A DNA stretch of 64,000 nucleotides from Betaproteobacteria bacterium (lineage in GTDB: Bacteria; Pseudomonadota; Gammaproteobacteria; Burkholderiales; SG8-41). The notes below the pieces were generated by a model. The model was not told the DNA's origin and ran no database searches. It saw only the letters and a program-made list of their open reading frames with translations. Made by a program: the position numbers and the translations under genes. This document shows positions 17,174-25,020 of the stretch, piece by piece. Numbering within the stretch: position 1 is the stretch's first letter; each line of letters begins with the position of its first letter. The stretch lies in assembly GCA_016868035.1 (NCBI GenBank), contig VGID01000013.1, forward strand, positions 1 through 64,000. Reading direction: 5' to 3'.

Positions 17174-18016
17174 ATGCCCGCAGCGATCGCTTACGCACCG
17201 CGCGGTTGCCAGCGCGCGCTCATCGCTGTCCTCGCGCTGGCGGGCGCGGTCGCGTGCCGCGCTGCACCCGCGATCGAGCTCACGCTGCGAGAAATCGCGG
17301 ACTTCCGCCCCGCCCCGCGCGCGCCGGCCGCTCTCCCGGACCAGCTGCCGCACAGCGATGTCGCGCACGGCACGCGTGACATTGCCCGGGCGTGGCTCGC
17401 GGCGCCGACCCGGCGCTACGCGCACGCCGTCCTCGGGGACGACCTCGAGGCAGGCGAGCTGCGCGTGCAGACCCGCGAGGGAGCCACGCTCACCGCGCGG
17501 CTGCCGGTCGAATGCGTATTCGAGGACCTCGTGCCCCGCCTGATGGACCTCGACGGCGACGGACGCGACGAAATCGTGGTCGTCGAGAGCTGTCAGGCAA
17601 GTGGTGCGATGATCAGCATCTGGGGGGTGGACGCGGGCCGGCTCATGCGCAAGGCGGCTGGCGGCGCGATCGGCACGCCGCACCGATGGTTGAACCCGAT
17701 CGGCTTCGGGAATTTCACGGGCGACGGCACCCTCGACATCGCGGTGGTGCAAACCCCGCATATTGGCGGGATCGTGAAGATCTACCGGCTGCGGGGCAGC
17801 GGGCTCACCCTGCTCGCCGAGCGCGGGCAGTATTCGACGCACGCACTCGGCAGCACCGAGCTTGCGCTGGGGCGAGTGTTCCGGCTCGGCGCGACCACCT
17901 CGCCGTGCTCGTGCTGCGTGGCGGTTTCGGCTGTCGGATGGCCGCGCCGCGGAAGTAACGGTGAAGTAAGCGCCCTGTCCGCGCAAGTCGCTCTGGTAGA
18001 GTTACGCGATGGATGA
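17174..18016 (+). CDS. Exported FG-GAP (VCBS) repeat protein with suspect C-terminus
   Basis: 280 residues: an N-terminal signal peptide (about 1-30, LIAVLALAGAVACRA), then beta-propeller type repeats with the calcium-binding DLDGDGRDEIVVVE (about 128-141) and GNFTGDGTLDIAVVQ (about 185). Such proteins are usually periplasmic or surface structural modules. After about 17880 the frame yields a Cys/Ser-rich tail unlike the family, whereas the two other frames encode DHLAVLVLRGG and WRFRLSDGRAAEVTV, which would fit the propeller. One or two frameshifts are therefore likely near the 3' end. Its last 8 bases overlap the first unit of a tandem repeat. Confidence 0.65.
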   Translation: MPAAIAYAPRGCQRALIAVLALAGAVACRAAPAIELTLREIADFRPAPRAPAALPDQLPHSDVAHGTRDIARAWLAAPTRRYAHAVLGDDLEAGELRVQTREGATLTARLPVECVFEDLVPRLMDLDGDGRDEIVVVESCQASGAMISIWGVDAGRLMRKAAGGAIGTPHRWLNPIGFGNFTGDGTLDIAVVQTPHIGGIVKIYRLRGSGLTLLAERGQYSTHALGSTELALGRVFRLGATTSPCSCCVAVSAVGWPRRGSNGEVSALSAQVALVELRDG

Positions 18017-18313
18017 AATGGTTCTGCGCGGCATGGCCAAATGGCCGAACGTGCCGGCGCGGCGCGGACACGTTAGCCGCAGGCCCGTTTGCGGGAAGCG
18101 CCGCGGGACCGCCGGCCCCACCGGTCTGCGCAGCCATGGATGAAATGGTTCTGCGCGGCATGGCCAAATGGCCGAACGTGCCGGCGCGGCGCGGACACGT
18201 TAGCCGCAGGCCCGTTTGCGGGAAGCGCCGCGGGACCGCCGGCCCCACCGGTCTGCGCAGCCATGGATGAAATGGTTCTGCGCGGCATGGCCAAATGGCC
18301 GAACGTGCCGGCG
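18009..18313 (+). repeat. Tandem 127-bp repeat triplicating the start of the next gene
   Basis: Two complete units (18009-18135, 18136-18262) and a partial third (18263-18313, 51 bp). Each unit is the first 17 codons of the following gene plus a 76-bp spacer containing a CCGCA...TGCGG hairpin. Unit identity is perfect by eye. Since 127 is not a multiple of three, the three ATGs lie in different frames and only the third leads into the gene. Confidence 0.95.
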
Positions 18314-18871
18314 GTCTACGGCTGGCTCTCACTCGACCGGCGCGGCGAGTGGCGGCTCAAGCGCGAGCGCATCGGCAATCCCATGGTCACCGTGTTCATC
18401 GGCCGCAATTACGAGCACGACGAACGCGGCTGCTGGTACTTCCAGAACGGGCCACAGCGGGTGTTCGTGGGCCTCGACTACACTCCCATCGTCTACCGGC
18501 TGGTGAGCGCGGAGGGCGCGCCGCTCGAGCTCGAATGCCATACCGGACGGCGGGTATACGAGATCGGGGGGGCGTGGATGGATGAAGCCGGCGCACTGCT
18601 CCTGCTCACCGAGCACGGCGTGGGGCTCGTGCACGATCGCGACCTTGCGTGGCTGGTCCCCTGCTTCGTGGACGCCGATGGGCGTGCCCTCGCCGCGACC
18701 GCGCTCGATGAGCGGATCGAAATGGTGCAGCGCGGCCGGTCCGCGCCGTTGTGGCTCGAGCATCGCGGGGGAAACACCCGGGTGGAGCCGGTCGTCTCGG
18801 CCGAAGTGCCGCGGCGCTTCGGCTTCGTCGCGGAGCCGCAACCGCCCGGCGGCGAGGAAGTCTGCCGGTGA
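18263..18871 (+). CDS. Conserved betaproteobacterial protein of unknown function
   Basis: 202 residues starting MDEMVLRGMAKWPNVPAVYGWL. I recognise this opening and WYFQNGPQRVFVGLDYTP as a family common in Burkholderiales (I recall a DUF2944/DUF2946 label but am not sure). No signal peptide or membrane helix; beta-rich. The ATG at 18263 is fixed by the family start, but the ribosome-binding site that suits it (GGTAGAG) lies ahead of the first, out-of-frame copy at 18009, so translation of the real gene may now be inefficient. The other two starts would give short peptides. Confidence 0.75.
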   Translation: MDEMVLRGMAKWPNVPAVYGWLSLDRRGEWRLKRERIGNPMVTVFIGRNYEHDERGCWYFQNGPQRVFVGLDYTPIVYRLVSAEGAPLELECHTGRRVYEIGGAWMDEAGALLLLTEHGVGLVHDRDLAWLVPCFVDADGRALAATALDERIEMVQRGRSAPLWLEHRGGNTRVEPVVSAEVPRRFGFVAEPQPPGGEEVCR

Positions 18872-18875
18872 GGAC

Positions 18876-18934
18876 GGCGAGCGGTGAACAGTGAACGGGG
18901 AGCAGCAAGGTCTTTGTCCCGCTTACCGCTTACC
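18876..18934. repeat. Inverted heptamer arms (GGTGAAC / CGCTTAC)
   Basis: Left arm GGCGAGC, GGTGAAC, AGTGAAC, GGGGAGC; right arm CGCTTAC x2. The arms are partly complementary and flank a 17-base core. They fill the gap between the unknown gene and the HAD phosphatase. Confidence 0.75.
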
Positions 18935-18945
18935 TTTTGACGCCC

Positions 18946-19740
18946 ATGCTCCCGCTCAGTGACTTTCCTCTTGAAGCGCGCCGCGCGCTACGTGGCGTGT
19001 TCTGCGATCTCGATGACACGCTCACGACCGGCGGGCGGCTCACGTCGGGCGCGTACGCCGCGATGGAGCGCTTGCAGCAGGCCGGTGTGCTGGTCGTGCC
19101 GATCACGGGCCGGCCCGCGGGCTGGTGCGACCACATCGCGCGCATGTGGCCGATCGACGCCGTGGTCGGAGAGAACGGCGCATTCTACTTCCGCTACGAC
19201 GCGGTGCGACGCACGATGAAGCGCCGCTTCGTGGACGACGAGCCCACGCGCGCGGCCTACCGTGAGCGGCTCGCGGCGATCGCCCGCGAGATCGTCGCCG
19301 CGGTGCCGGGCGCCGCCGTCTCCGCCGACCAGCTCTACCGCGAGGCCGATCTCGCGATCGACTACAGCGAGGACGTCACGCCCCTGCCGCGCGAGAAAGT
19401 GGAGCAGATCCTGGCGCTGATGCAGGCTCGTGGCCTCACCGCCAAAGTGAGCTCGATCCACGTCAACGGCTGGTTCGGGACCTACGACAAGCTTTCGATG
19501 ACACGCCGGATCATGCAAGAGGAGTTTGCCACCGAGCTCGACGCCGCGTGCGAGCGCTTTCTCTTCGTCGGGGACTCGCCCAACGACGCGCCGCTGTTCG
19601 CTTATTTCCCGCACGCGGTGGGCGTGGCGAACATCCGCAAATTCACGGGGCGGCTCGCGCACGCACCGCGGTATGTGACCCGCGCCGAGAGCGGGGCCGG
19701 CTTCTGCGAAGTGGCGGATTTCCTGCTCGCTGGGCGGTAA
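18946..19740 (+). CDS. HAD-superfamily (IIB) phosphatase
   Basis: 264 residues with all HAD motifs: DLDDTLT (21-27, nucleophile D21 and acid D23), VPITGRP (motif II), a lysine region, and GDSPNDAPLF (motif IV). The long cap between motifs II and III is of the Cof/sucrose-phosphatase (IIB) type, as in mannosyl-3-phosphoglycerate or trehalose/sucrose phosphatases. Substrate cannot be read from sequence. The ATG at 18946 was preferred to a TTG three codons upstream. It stands alone between repeat-filled gaps. Confidence 0.85.
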   Translation: MLPLSDFPLEARRALRGVFCDLDDTLTTGGRLTSGAYAAMERLQQAGVLVVPITGRPAGWCDHIARMWPIDAVVGENGAFYFRYDAVRRTMKRRFVDDEPTRAAYRERLAAIAREIVAAVPGAAVSADQLYREADLAIDYSEDVTPLPREKVEQILALMQARGLTAKVSSIHVNGWFGTYDKLSMTRRIMQEEFATELDAACERFLFVGDSPNDAPLFAYFPHAVGVANIRKFTGRLAHAPRYVTRAESGAGFCEVADFLLAGR

Positions 19741-19755
19741 AGGCAGATTCCTGAA

Positions 19756-19852
19756 TCACTAAGGACACGAAGGACACAAGGAAATCCAACAATAACGGAC
19801 GTTTTTCCATTCGATCCAACCTTCGTGTCCTTTGTGTCCTTTGTGGTTTAAG
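19756..19852. repeat. Inverted 9-bp period repeats (AAGGACACA)
   Basis: AAGGACACGAAGGACACAAGG at the left is matched by CTTCGTGTCCTTTGTGTCC and CTTTGTGG at 19824-19850 in opposite orientation. The structure could form a long stem between the HAD and threonine aldolase genes. Confidence 0.75.
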
Positions 19853-19889
19853 ATTCTCTTTTGCCGGCGTCTGATTTTCCGGTTTGAAC

Positions 19890-20951
19890 ATGATCGATCT
19901 CAGAAGCGACACCGTCACTCGCCCCACCGAGGCGATGCTGGAATCCATGCGCGAGGCGACCTTCGGCGACGATTCGCGCGACGGCGACGAAACGGTGAGT
20001 AAGCTGGAAGCGCTCGCGGCCGAGCGCACCGGCAAGGAAGCCGGCGCCTTCATGCCGAGCGGCACCATGACAAACCTGGTGGCCATGCTCACGCACGCAA
20101 ATCGCGGCGGCGAGGTGCTGCTGGAAGACGGCTCGCACACGCTGAACGCGGAGCTGGGCGGCATCGCGGGCGTGGCGGGGCTTTTCTACCGCGGGCTGCC
20201 AGGCAAGCGCGGCGCGATGGATCTCGATGCGCTGCGCGAAACGTTGCGGCCCGTCACGCGCCACCACATGGGCACCGCGCTGGTGTGGATGGAAAATACC
20301 CACAACCGGGCGGGGGGCGCAGTCCTGCCCCTCGCGTACATGCAGTCCGTCTACGGCCTCGCGCGCGAGCACAATGTGCCGGTGCACCTGGACGGCGCGC
20401 GTCTGTTCAACGCCGCAGCCGCGCTGGGCGTGAAGTCGACCAACATCGCACAGCACTGCGATTCAGTGTGTTTCTGCGTCTCAAAGGGGCTCTCCGCACC
20501 GGTGGGCTCCATCCTGTGCGGAAGCGGGCCGTTCATCGAGCGCGCACGGGCCCACCGCCGCATGGTGGGAGGCAACATGCGGCAGGCCGGCCCCCTCGCC
20601 GCGGCTGGCATCCTCGCGCTCGAAACCATGGTGGACCGCCTGCCCGAGGACCATCAGACCGCAAAGCGTCTTGCCGAGGGGCTGCACCGTGTGGACCCGA
20701 GCGTGTGCGATCCGAAGGACGTGGAGACGAATCTGGTGCGCGCGGACGTGAGGAAGAGCGGCCGCCGCGCCGCGCAGTGGTCGGCGGACCTCAAGGCGAA
20801 AGGGGTGCTGGTCGCGCCCGCCGACTCGCACACGCTGCGCTTCGTAACCCACCGCCACATCGGCGCGCCTGACGTGGACACTGCGGTCGGTGCGTTCGCG
20901 GAGCTGTGGAAGAAGGAATTGCCGCCGATGAACGCCGATACCCGCCGATAG
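19890..20951 (+). CDS. ltaE: Low-specificity L-threonine aldolase, with extended C-terminus
   Basis: PLP enzyme splitting L-threonine/allo-threonine to glycine and acetaldehyde. 353 residues: MIDLRSDTVTRPT start, FGDD, the PLP phosphate site PSGTMTN, D168 in HLDGARLF and the Schiff-base lysine K199 in FCVSKGLSAP. The ATG at 19890 matches the family; a TTG six bases upstream is in frame. The last nine residues (PPMNADTRR and the preceding L) are encoded by an intergenic phrase repeat: the codon TTG at 20919 stands where a nearby partial copy (22498-22623) has TAG, so the original stop seems to have been lost. Confidence 0.9.
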   Translation: MIDLRSDTVTRPTEAMLESMREATFGDDSRDGDETVSKLEALAAERTGKEAGAFMPSGTMTNLVAMLTHANRGGEVLLEDGSHTLNAELGGIAGVAGLFYRGLPGKRGAMDLDALRETLRPVTRHHMGTALVWMENTHNRAGGAVLPLAYMQSVYGLAREHNVPVHLDGARLFNAAAALGVKSTNIAQHCDSVCFCVSKGLSAPVGSILCGSGPFIERARAHRRMVGGNMRQAGPLAAAGILALETMVDRLPEDHQTAKRLAEGLHRVDPSVCDPKDVETNLVRADVRKSGRRAAQWSADLKAKGVLVAPADSHTLRFVTHRHIGAPDVDTAVGAFAELWKKELPPMNADTRR

Positions 20952-21418
20952 AAACGGGGCTAAACCTCAAGGGCGTCAGGAAGAACAAGAATGGACCCGC
21001 AGATAAGCGCGGACAAAATCAATCACAGACTCACAGAGAGCACAGAGCAGGGACAAGCCAATCCCTGGACCCTTCGCCCTCATCCCTCATCCTTCATTCC
21101 TCCCGGTTCTCGCCGTAGGTAACACGTACGGGCCGGCTGGCTCAGTTGACAGCGTGATTACGCGGGCGTAGCGTAACTGCGCAGGGACTGCCACCTTGGG
21201 GCGGACGGCGATAACGCCGCCGCCCTCTCAGCCTTCGTGGCAGTGGCCAAGCGTCGAAGCGTACTCAAAGGGCCACGATCCGGCCAAAAGCCTGCTCTGT
21301 ATTCTTGCACGCGCAGGATTTGCTTGATCAGCGGCTAAACACCAACGAAACGGGCATCGGTGCGATCCGCAACCGCGTCCAATGTGCGCCGTTCCCGAAT
21401 CGGCTTGCGGGAGGGTAG
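20952..21418. repeat. Repeat-rich gap before the Bug-type gene
   Basis: Contains CGCAGATAAGCGCGGAC and CACAGAGAGCACAGAGCAG phrases (20998-21055), and a heptamer array at 21076-21103 (GCCCTCA, TCCCTCA, TCCTTCA, TTCCTCC). From 21115 to 21418 the sequence is unique with no coding frame; it may hold the promoter of the Bug protein. GGCGATAACGCCGCC at about 21208 is a possible hairpin. Confidence 0.6.
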
Positions 21419-22462
21419 ATGCGAATTCCTGTCATGGCGCTGTTAGGCCTCACCGCCATTTCGTGCGCTCCGGCGGCATTCGGCCACGTCTATCCAAGCA
21501 AGCCGATCCGCATCGTAGTGCCTTTCCCGCCGGGGAGCCTGGCTGACGGCTTGGCGCGGTTGATCGGCCCCCAGCTCGCCGAGCGGCTCGGCCAACCGGT
21601 GGTGGTGCAGAACAAGGCCGGGGCCGAAGGGTCGCTCGGCGCGGCCGAAGTGGCGGCAGCGTCTCCGGATGGCTACACGCTGCTGCTGATCGGCGTTGGC
21701 TCGCTCGTGGTCCGTCCGCTGCTGTACAGGAACCTCAGTTACGACCCGTTCAAGTCCTTCGTGCCCCTGAGCTTGCTGGGGAACTCGCCGCAGATACTCG
21801 CCGCCGCGACGAACTTCCCTCCGTCCACGGTGACGGAACTGGTGGCTTTTGCGAAAGCCAACCCGGGAAAGGTGGCCTATGGCTCGGTCGGCACCGGCCT
21901 CTCGGGCGATCTGAACGCGGTGTCGCTGGCGAACCGCACCGGCATCGACATCGTGCATGTACGCATCGGCATGACGCCATATCTGAAATCTTTGTCGTTG
22001 CCGTACAAGGGCGACGCACCGACGATGACTGAGATGATCGACGGACACGTGAACATTGCGTTCGCGTCCGCGCCGACGGCCCTACCGCAGGTGAAGGCGG
22101 GCCGCATCAAGGCACTCGCCGTCGGCAGCGCAGGTCGCATACCCCAGTTTCCGAATACGCCGACTGTCGCTGAAACGCTGCCCGGGTTTACGGCAGCCTC
22201 CGCGCTCGGGATTCTTGCCCCGGCCGGCACGCCGAATGAGATCATGGCGCGGCTGCACGGCGAGTTGATGAAGGCCCTCGCCGATCCGGAGGTGCGTGGA
22301 AGGCTTTCCGCCCAGGCCTTCGAAGTAGGGAGCAGCACACGGCAGCAGTTCCTTACCTCTATGCGCGCCGAGTCGGACAAGCTGGCGAAGATCATCCGGG
22401 ACAATCAGATCAAGGTGGAGCAGCAAACTACAACGGCGCTCTTGCGCGGCGCCTTCAGATGA
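21419..22462 (+). CDS. Bug-family (TctC-type) periplasmic solute-binding protein
   Basis: 347 residues: signal peptide 1-22 (cleavage near FGH), then the Bug signature YPSKPIRIVVPFPPGSLADGLAR, NKAGAEGSLGAAEVA, and the ligand loop region with AYGSVGTG. These proteins bind carboxylates and similar compounds for tripartite (TctAB) transport or signalling; no TctAB is nearby, as is usual for the expanded Bug families of Burkholderiales. Odd feature: relatives read GIDIVHVPYKGGAPAMT, whereas here about 13 residues (RIGMTPYLKSLSL, 182-194) are inserted between HV and PYKG. GGAGG is five bases before the ATG. It lies between ltaE and a fragment of ltaE, so it was probably inserted. Confidence 0.85.
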   Translation: MRIPVMALLGLTAISCAPAAFGHVYPSKPIRIVVPFPPGSLADGLARLIGPQLAERLGQPVVVQNKAGAEGSLGAAEVAAASPDGYTLLLIGVGSLVVRPLLYRNLSYDPFKSFVPLSLLGNSPQILAAATNFPPSTVTELVAFAKANPGKVAYGSVGTGLSGDLNAVSLANRTGIDIVHVRIGMTPYLKSLSLPYKGDAPTMTEMIDGHVNIAFASAPTALPQVKAGRIKALAVGSAGRIPQFPNTPTVAETLPGFTAASALGILAPAGTPNEIMARLHGELMKALADPEVRGRLSAQAFEVGSSTRQQFLTSMRAESDKLAKIIRDNQIKVEQQTTTALLRGAFR

Positions 22463-22623
22463 TCGACGGCAGCGATCCGGAACCCGGTACCATTCCGGAG
22501 AAAGGCACGCTCGTCGCGCCTGCCGACACTCACAGGCTGCGCTTCGTCACGCACCGCCACATCGGCGCAGCGGACGTGGATGCGGTGGTCGGCGCATTCG
22601 CGGCGCTATGGAAGAAGAAATAG
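22459..22623 (+). pseudogene. 3' fragment of a threonine aldolase gene
   Basis: Bases 22498-22623 encode EKGTLVAPADTHRLRFVTHRH then IGAADVDAVVGAFAALWKKK and a TAG stop, matching the C-terminus of the ltaE product upstream (AKGVLVAPADSH...WKKE) with a few substitutions. The frame starts at an ATG at 22459 overlapping the Bug stop, giving a 54-codon frame whose first 13 codons are unrelated. Both ltaE ends are followed by CCGCCGATGAACGCCGATA. The rest of the aldolase is absent here. Confidence 0.85.
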
Positions 22624-22916
22624 CCGCCGATGAACGCCGATAGACGCCAATAAGAAATGGGCCGCAAAGGCACCAAGAGATATCCGGCATTCCGCCGCAG
22701 ATAACCACAGTTAGGCGTGCCGTCCCTGAATATCCTCGCGCCCAGACGTCCCGGCGGATCTGTTTTGGTCTCCTCGGCGGCCTTGGCGGTTCACAACAAC
22801 CGTGAAGGCGTCAGAGCGGGAGCGCGTGAGCACGACGTAGTGCGTTCTGTCGATCGTCCGACCTCACGACCTCCCGATCTTTCGGTCTATAGGGGTCGCC
22901 CCTCACCGCGCGACGC
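22624..22916. repeat. Phrase-like repeats and an 8-bp period tract
   Basis: CCGCCGATGAACGCCGATAG at 22624, CCGCAGATAACCACAG near 22693, CTCGGCGGCCTTGGCGGTTC near 22772 (related to 33625), and an octamer-like tract TCACGACC/TCCCGATC/TTTCGGTC at 22850-22891. No gene is seen. Confidence 0.6.
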
Positions 22917-24086
22917 TCACCGCAGGAACCAGAGGTAATAGATCGCGAACCCGAGAGCCGCAACGACCCAGTAGCCTGCGAGGGTGAGGCGCATCAGCGT
23001 CTTCCAGCCGCGCACGTGCAGCGGCTTCGGCAGCAGGCCGTTCATCTGCGCGATGAGCCACAGCCCTGCGGAAACCGTCACCGTCCCGACCGCCGCGTGC
23101 AGCCATGGCACGAGGATGTGCGGCTTGGCGAGATCGGACGCGGCCTCAAACGCCGCGTTCTCCATCCCGCGCGCCATGATCAGGACCACCAGCACCGCGT
23201 TCAGCAGCACCCAGATCGTCTGGTTGTAGCGGTGCGCGGCGATGTTGCCGCGCTTCGCGAGCCACGCGCCGAAGGTAAGCCCCGCCACGAGCAGGACCTG
23301 CAGCGCGAGGTTGAGATCGGGAATGAGCGCTCCGGAGAAGAGGAACCCCGGCGCTGACCACTTGCCGGCGGCCTCGATCGCGAGGATCGCCGCGGTCACG
23401 CCTGCGAGCAGCACCGCTCCGGCCGCAAGACTGAACCGCCTCATGCCGCCCGGTGGGATCCACACCCCCGCCTGCGGACCGCGATTCTCGTCGAATCCGA
23501 CCGCCCAGTGGGTGCCATCGCAGTAGGGCTTGTTCTTTGACGCGCCACAGCGGCATAGTGCGTAGCGCCCCGCCACCGGCGGCTGCTCGCCCGTGTTTGT
23601 GACCCCCACGTGCCCGGTGACGTAATACGGCCCGTTCTTCGAGACCGTGATCGAAGGATCGCCCGATGCTTCGGGCGGCGATTGTTTTTCGATCGAGTAG
23701 CGGAGCGCGCCCGACGGACAGCGCCTTACCAGCGCCGCCACGGCTTCGGCGTCCGCCGCGTCCGGATCGATCCACGGTTCCTTCCCCAGCCGGAACACCG
23801 CGGAGAGGTTGTCGGTGCAGACACCCGAATGCGAACAGACTGCGCGATTGTCGTGGATGGTGATGCGTCGTCCACGGAAAGCGTCAACGACGCCGGAACC
23901 CACCGCGAGGCGCGCGCCGTCGAAACCGGTCTTCTTGTGCGTTCCGTCGCAGAACGGCTTTTTCGACGAGTTGCCGCAGCGGCAAAGCGCGTACGAGCCG
24001 CCGGTCGGCAGGTCGTTCCCGAGCGCGTCGCGCAGCCGGCACGGGCCGCGCACGAGGTACGGACCGTTCTTGCGGACCTCGATCAT
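22917..24086 (-). CDS. Membrane protein with two CDGSH iron-sulfur domains, a ferredoxin-like insert and five helices
   Basis: 389 residues in this order: CDGSH domain 1 (C35, C37, C46, H50 in CRCGNSSKKPFCDGTH); a divergent mono-cluster ferredoxin-like segment of the YjdI type (C84, C90 in CSHSGVC and C123 in RRCPSGALRYS); CDGSH domain 2 (C178, C180, C189, H193); and a membrane domain with helices near 218-237, 258-276, 289-305, 325-347 and 367-386. The membrane part (NLALQVLLVAGLTFGAWLAKRG, HAAVGTVTVSAGLWL) resembles DUF420-like proteins. CDGSH proteins carry 2Fe-2S clusters with one His ligand and act in electron or cluster transfer. The fusion suggests redox exchange at the inner membrane. 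ATG at 24086 chosen; the frame extends 18 codons upstream. No close partner gene. Confidence 0.8.
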   Translation of the reverse strand: MIEVRKNGPYLVRGPCRLRDALGNDLPTGGSYALCRCGNSSKKPFCDGTHKKTGFDGARLAVGSGVVDAFRGRRITIHDNRAVCSHSGVCTDNLSAVFRLGKEPWIDPDAADAEAVAALVRRCPSGALRYSIEKQSPPEASGDPSITVSKNGPYYVTGHVGVTNTGEQPPVAGRYALCRCGASKNKPYCDGTHWAVGFDENRGPQAGVWIPPGGMRRFSLAAGAVLLAGVTAAILAIEAAGKWSAPGFLFSGALIPDLNLALQVLLVAGLTFGAWLAKRGNIAAHRYNQTIWVLLNAVLVVLIMARGMENAAFEAASDLAKPHILVPWLHAAVGTVTVSAGLWLIAQMNGLLPKPLHVRGWKTLMRLTLAGYWVVAALGFAIYYLWFLR

Positions 24087-24213
24087 GGGTAGGTCCCCCC
24101 GCGCCTGCACATTAATCGACTGCGATAGTAGCAAAGACAAGGTGGCACGCGGTCAAACGCAGCTTCGCGGGACGGCATTTCCGGGGCTCATGCCCGGCAT
24201 GGCGTGGGGCCGG

Positions 24214-25020
24214 CTAGATGATCTTTTTCCGGATGTAGGTGACGACGATCTCGGCCAGCACCACCACCGTGAAGATCGCCACCAGCATCAGCGCGACGCG
24301 CTCCCAGCGGAAGAGATTCATCGCCGTGTCGATCGCCATGCCGATGCCGCCGGCGCCGACCAGCCCGAGCACCGCGGACTCGCGCACGCTGATGTCCCAG
24401 CGGAACAGCGCGATGCCCCAGAACGCCGGCTCGACCTGCGGCCAGTAGCCCTTTACAAGGATGCTTGGCCACGGCGCACCGGCGGCCTTCAACGCCTCCA
24501 CCGGGCCCGGCCGAGCCTCCTCCAGCGCTTCACCGAAGAGCTTGCCCACGAAGCCGATCGACCGGAACGCGATCGCCATGGTGCCGGCCAGCGCCCCCGG
24601 CCCGAAGATCGCGACGAACAGCAGCGCCCACACGAGCGAATTCACCGAGCGCGACGACACCAGCATGAGCTTCGCGAGGTAGTTCACCGACGTGTAGGGG
24701 GTGATGTTGTGCGCCGCGAGGAAGCCGAGAGGGATCGCCATCACGATCGCGAGGATGGTGCCCAACGTCGCGATGTGCAGCGTCTCGATCAGCGCGTCGT
24801 GCACGCCCTTCGGGTAATACGACCACTCGATCGGCCACATCCGCTTCAACAGGTCCGCCACCTGCTCGGGCGCATCGTAGAGGAACTCGGGAATCACCTG
24901 CACGGTGCGCAGGCTCACGACGCAAGCGGCAACGATCCCGAAGTAGAGCGCGAAGCGCGCCAGACGCTCCGCCGGCGTATAGCGCCGCCACTCGCGCTCG
25001 ATGCCGCTCGCCGCGCTCAT
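24214..25020 (-). CDS. phnE: Phosphonate-type ABC transporter permease 2
   Basis: 268 residues, six or so membrane helices, with the permease EAA-like loop (ARPGPVEALKAAGAPWPSILVKGYWPQ) that docks on the ATPase and the conserved GLVGAGGIGMAID end block. Its ATG at 25020 overlaps the TGA of the upstream permease by four bases (ATGA), showing translational coupling. Last gene of the phnD-phnC-phnE1-phnE2 unit. Confidence 0.88.
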   Translation of the reverse strand: MSAASGIEREWRRYTPAERLARFALYFGIVAACVVSLRTVQVIPEFLYDAPEQVADLLKRMWPIEWSYYPKGVHDALIETLHIATLGTILAIVMAIPLGFLAAHNITPYTSVNYLAKLMLVSSRSVNSLVWALLFVAIFGPGALAGTMAIAFRSIGFVGKLFGEALEEARPGPVEALKAAGAPWPSILVKGYWPQVEPAFWGIALFRWDISVRESAVLGLVGAGGIGMAIDTAMNLFRWERVALMLVAIFTVVVLAEIVVTYIRKKII

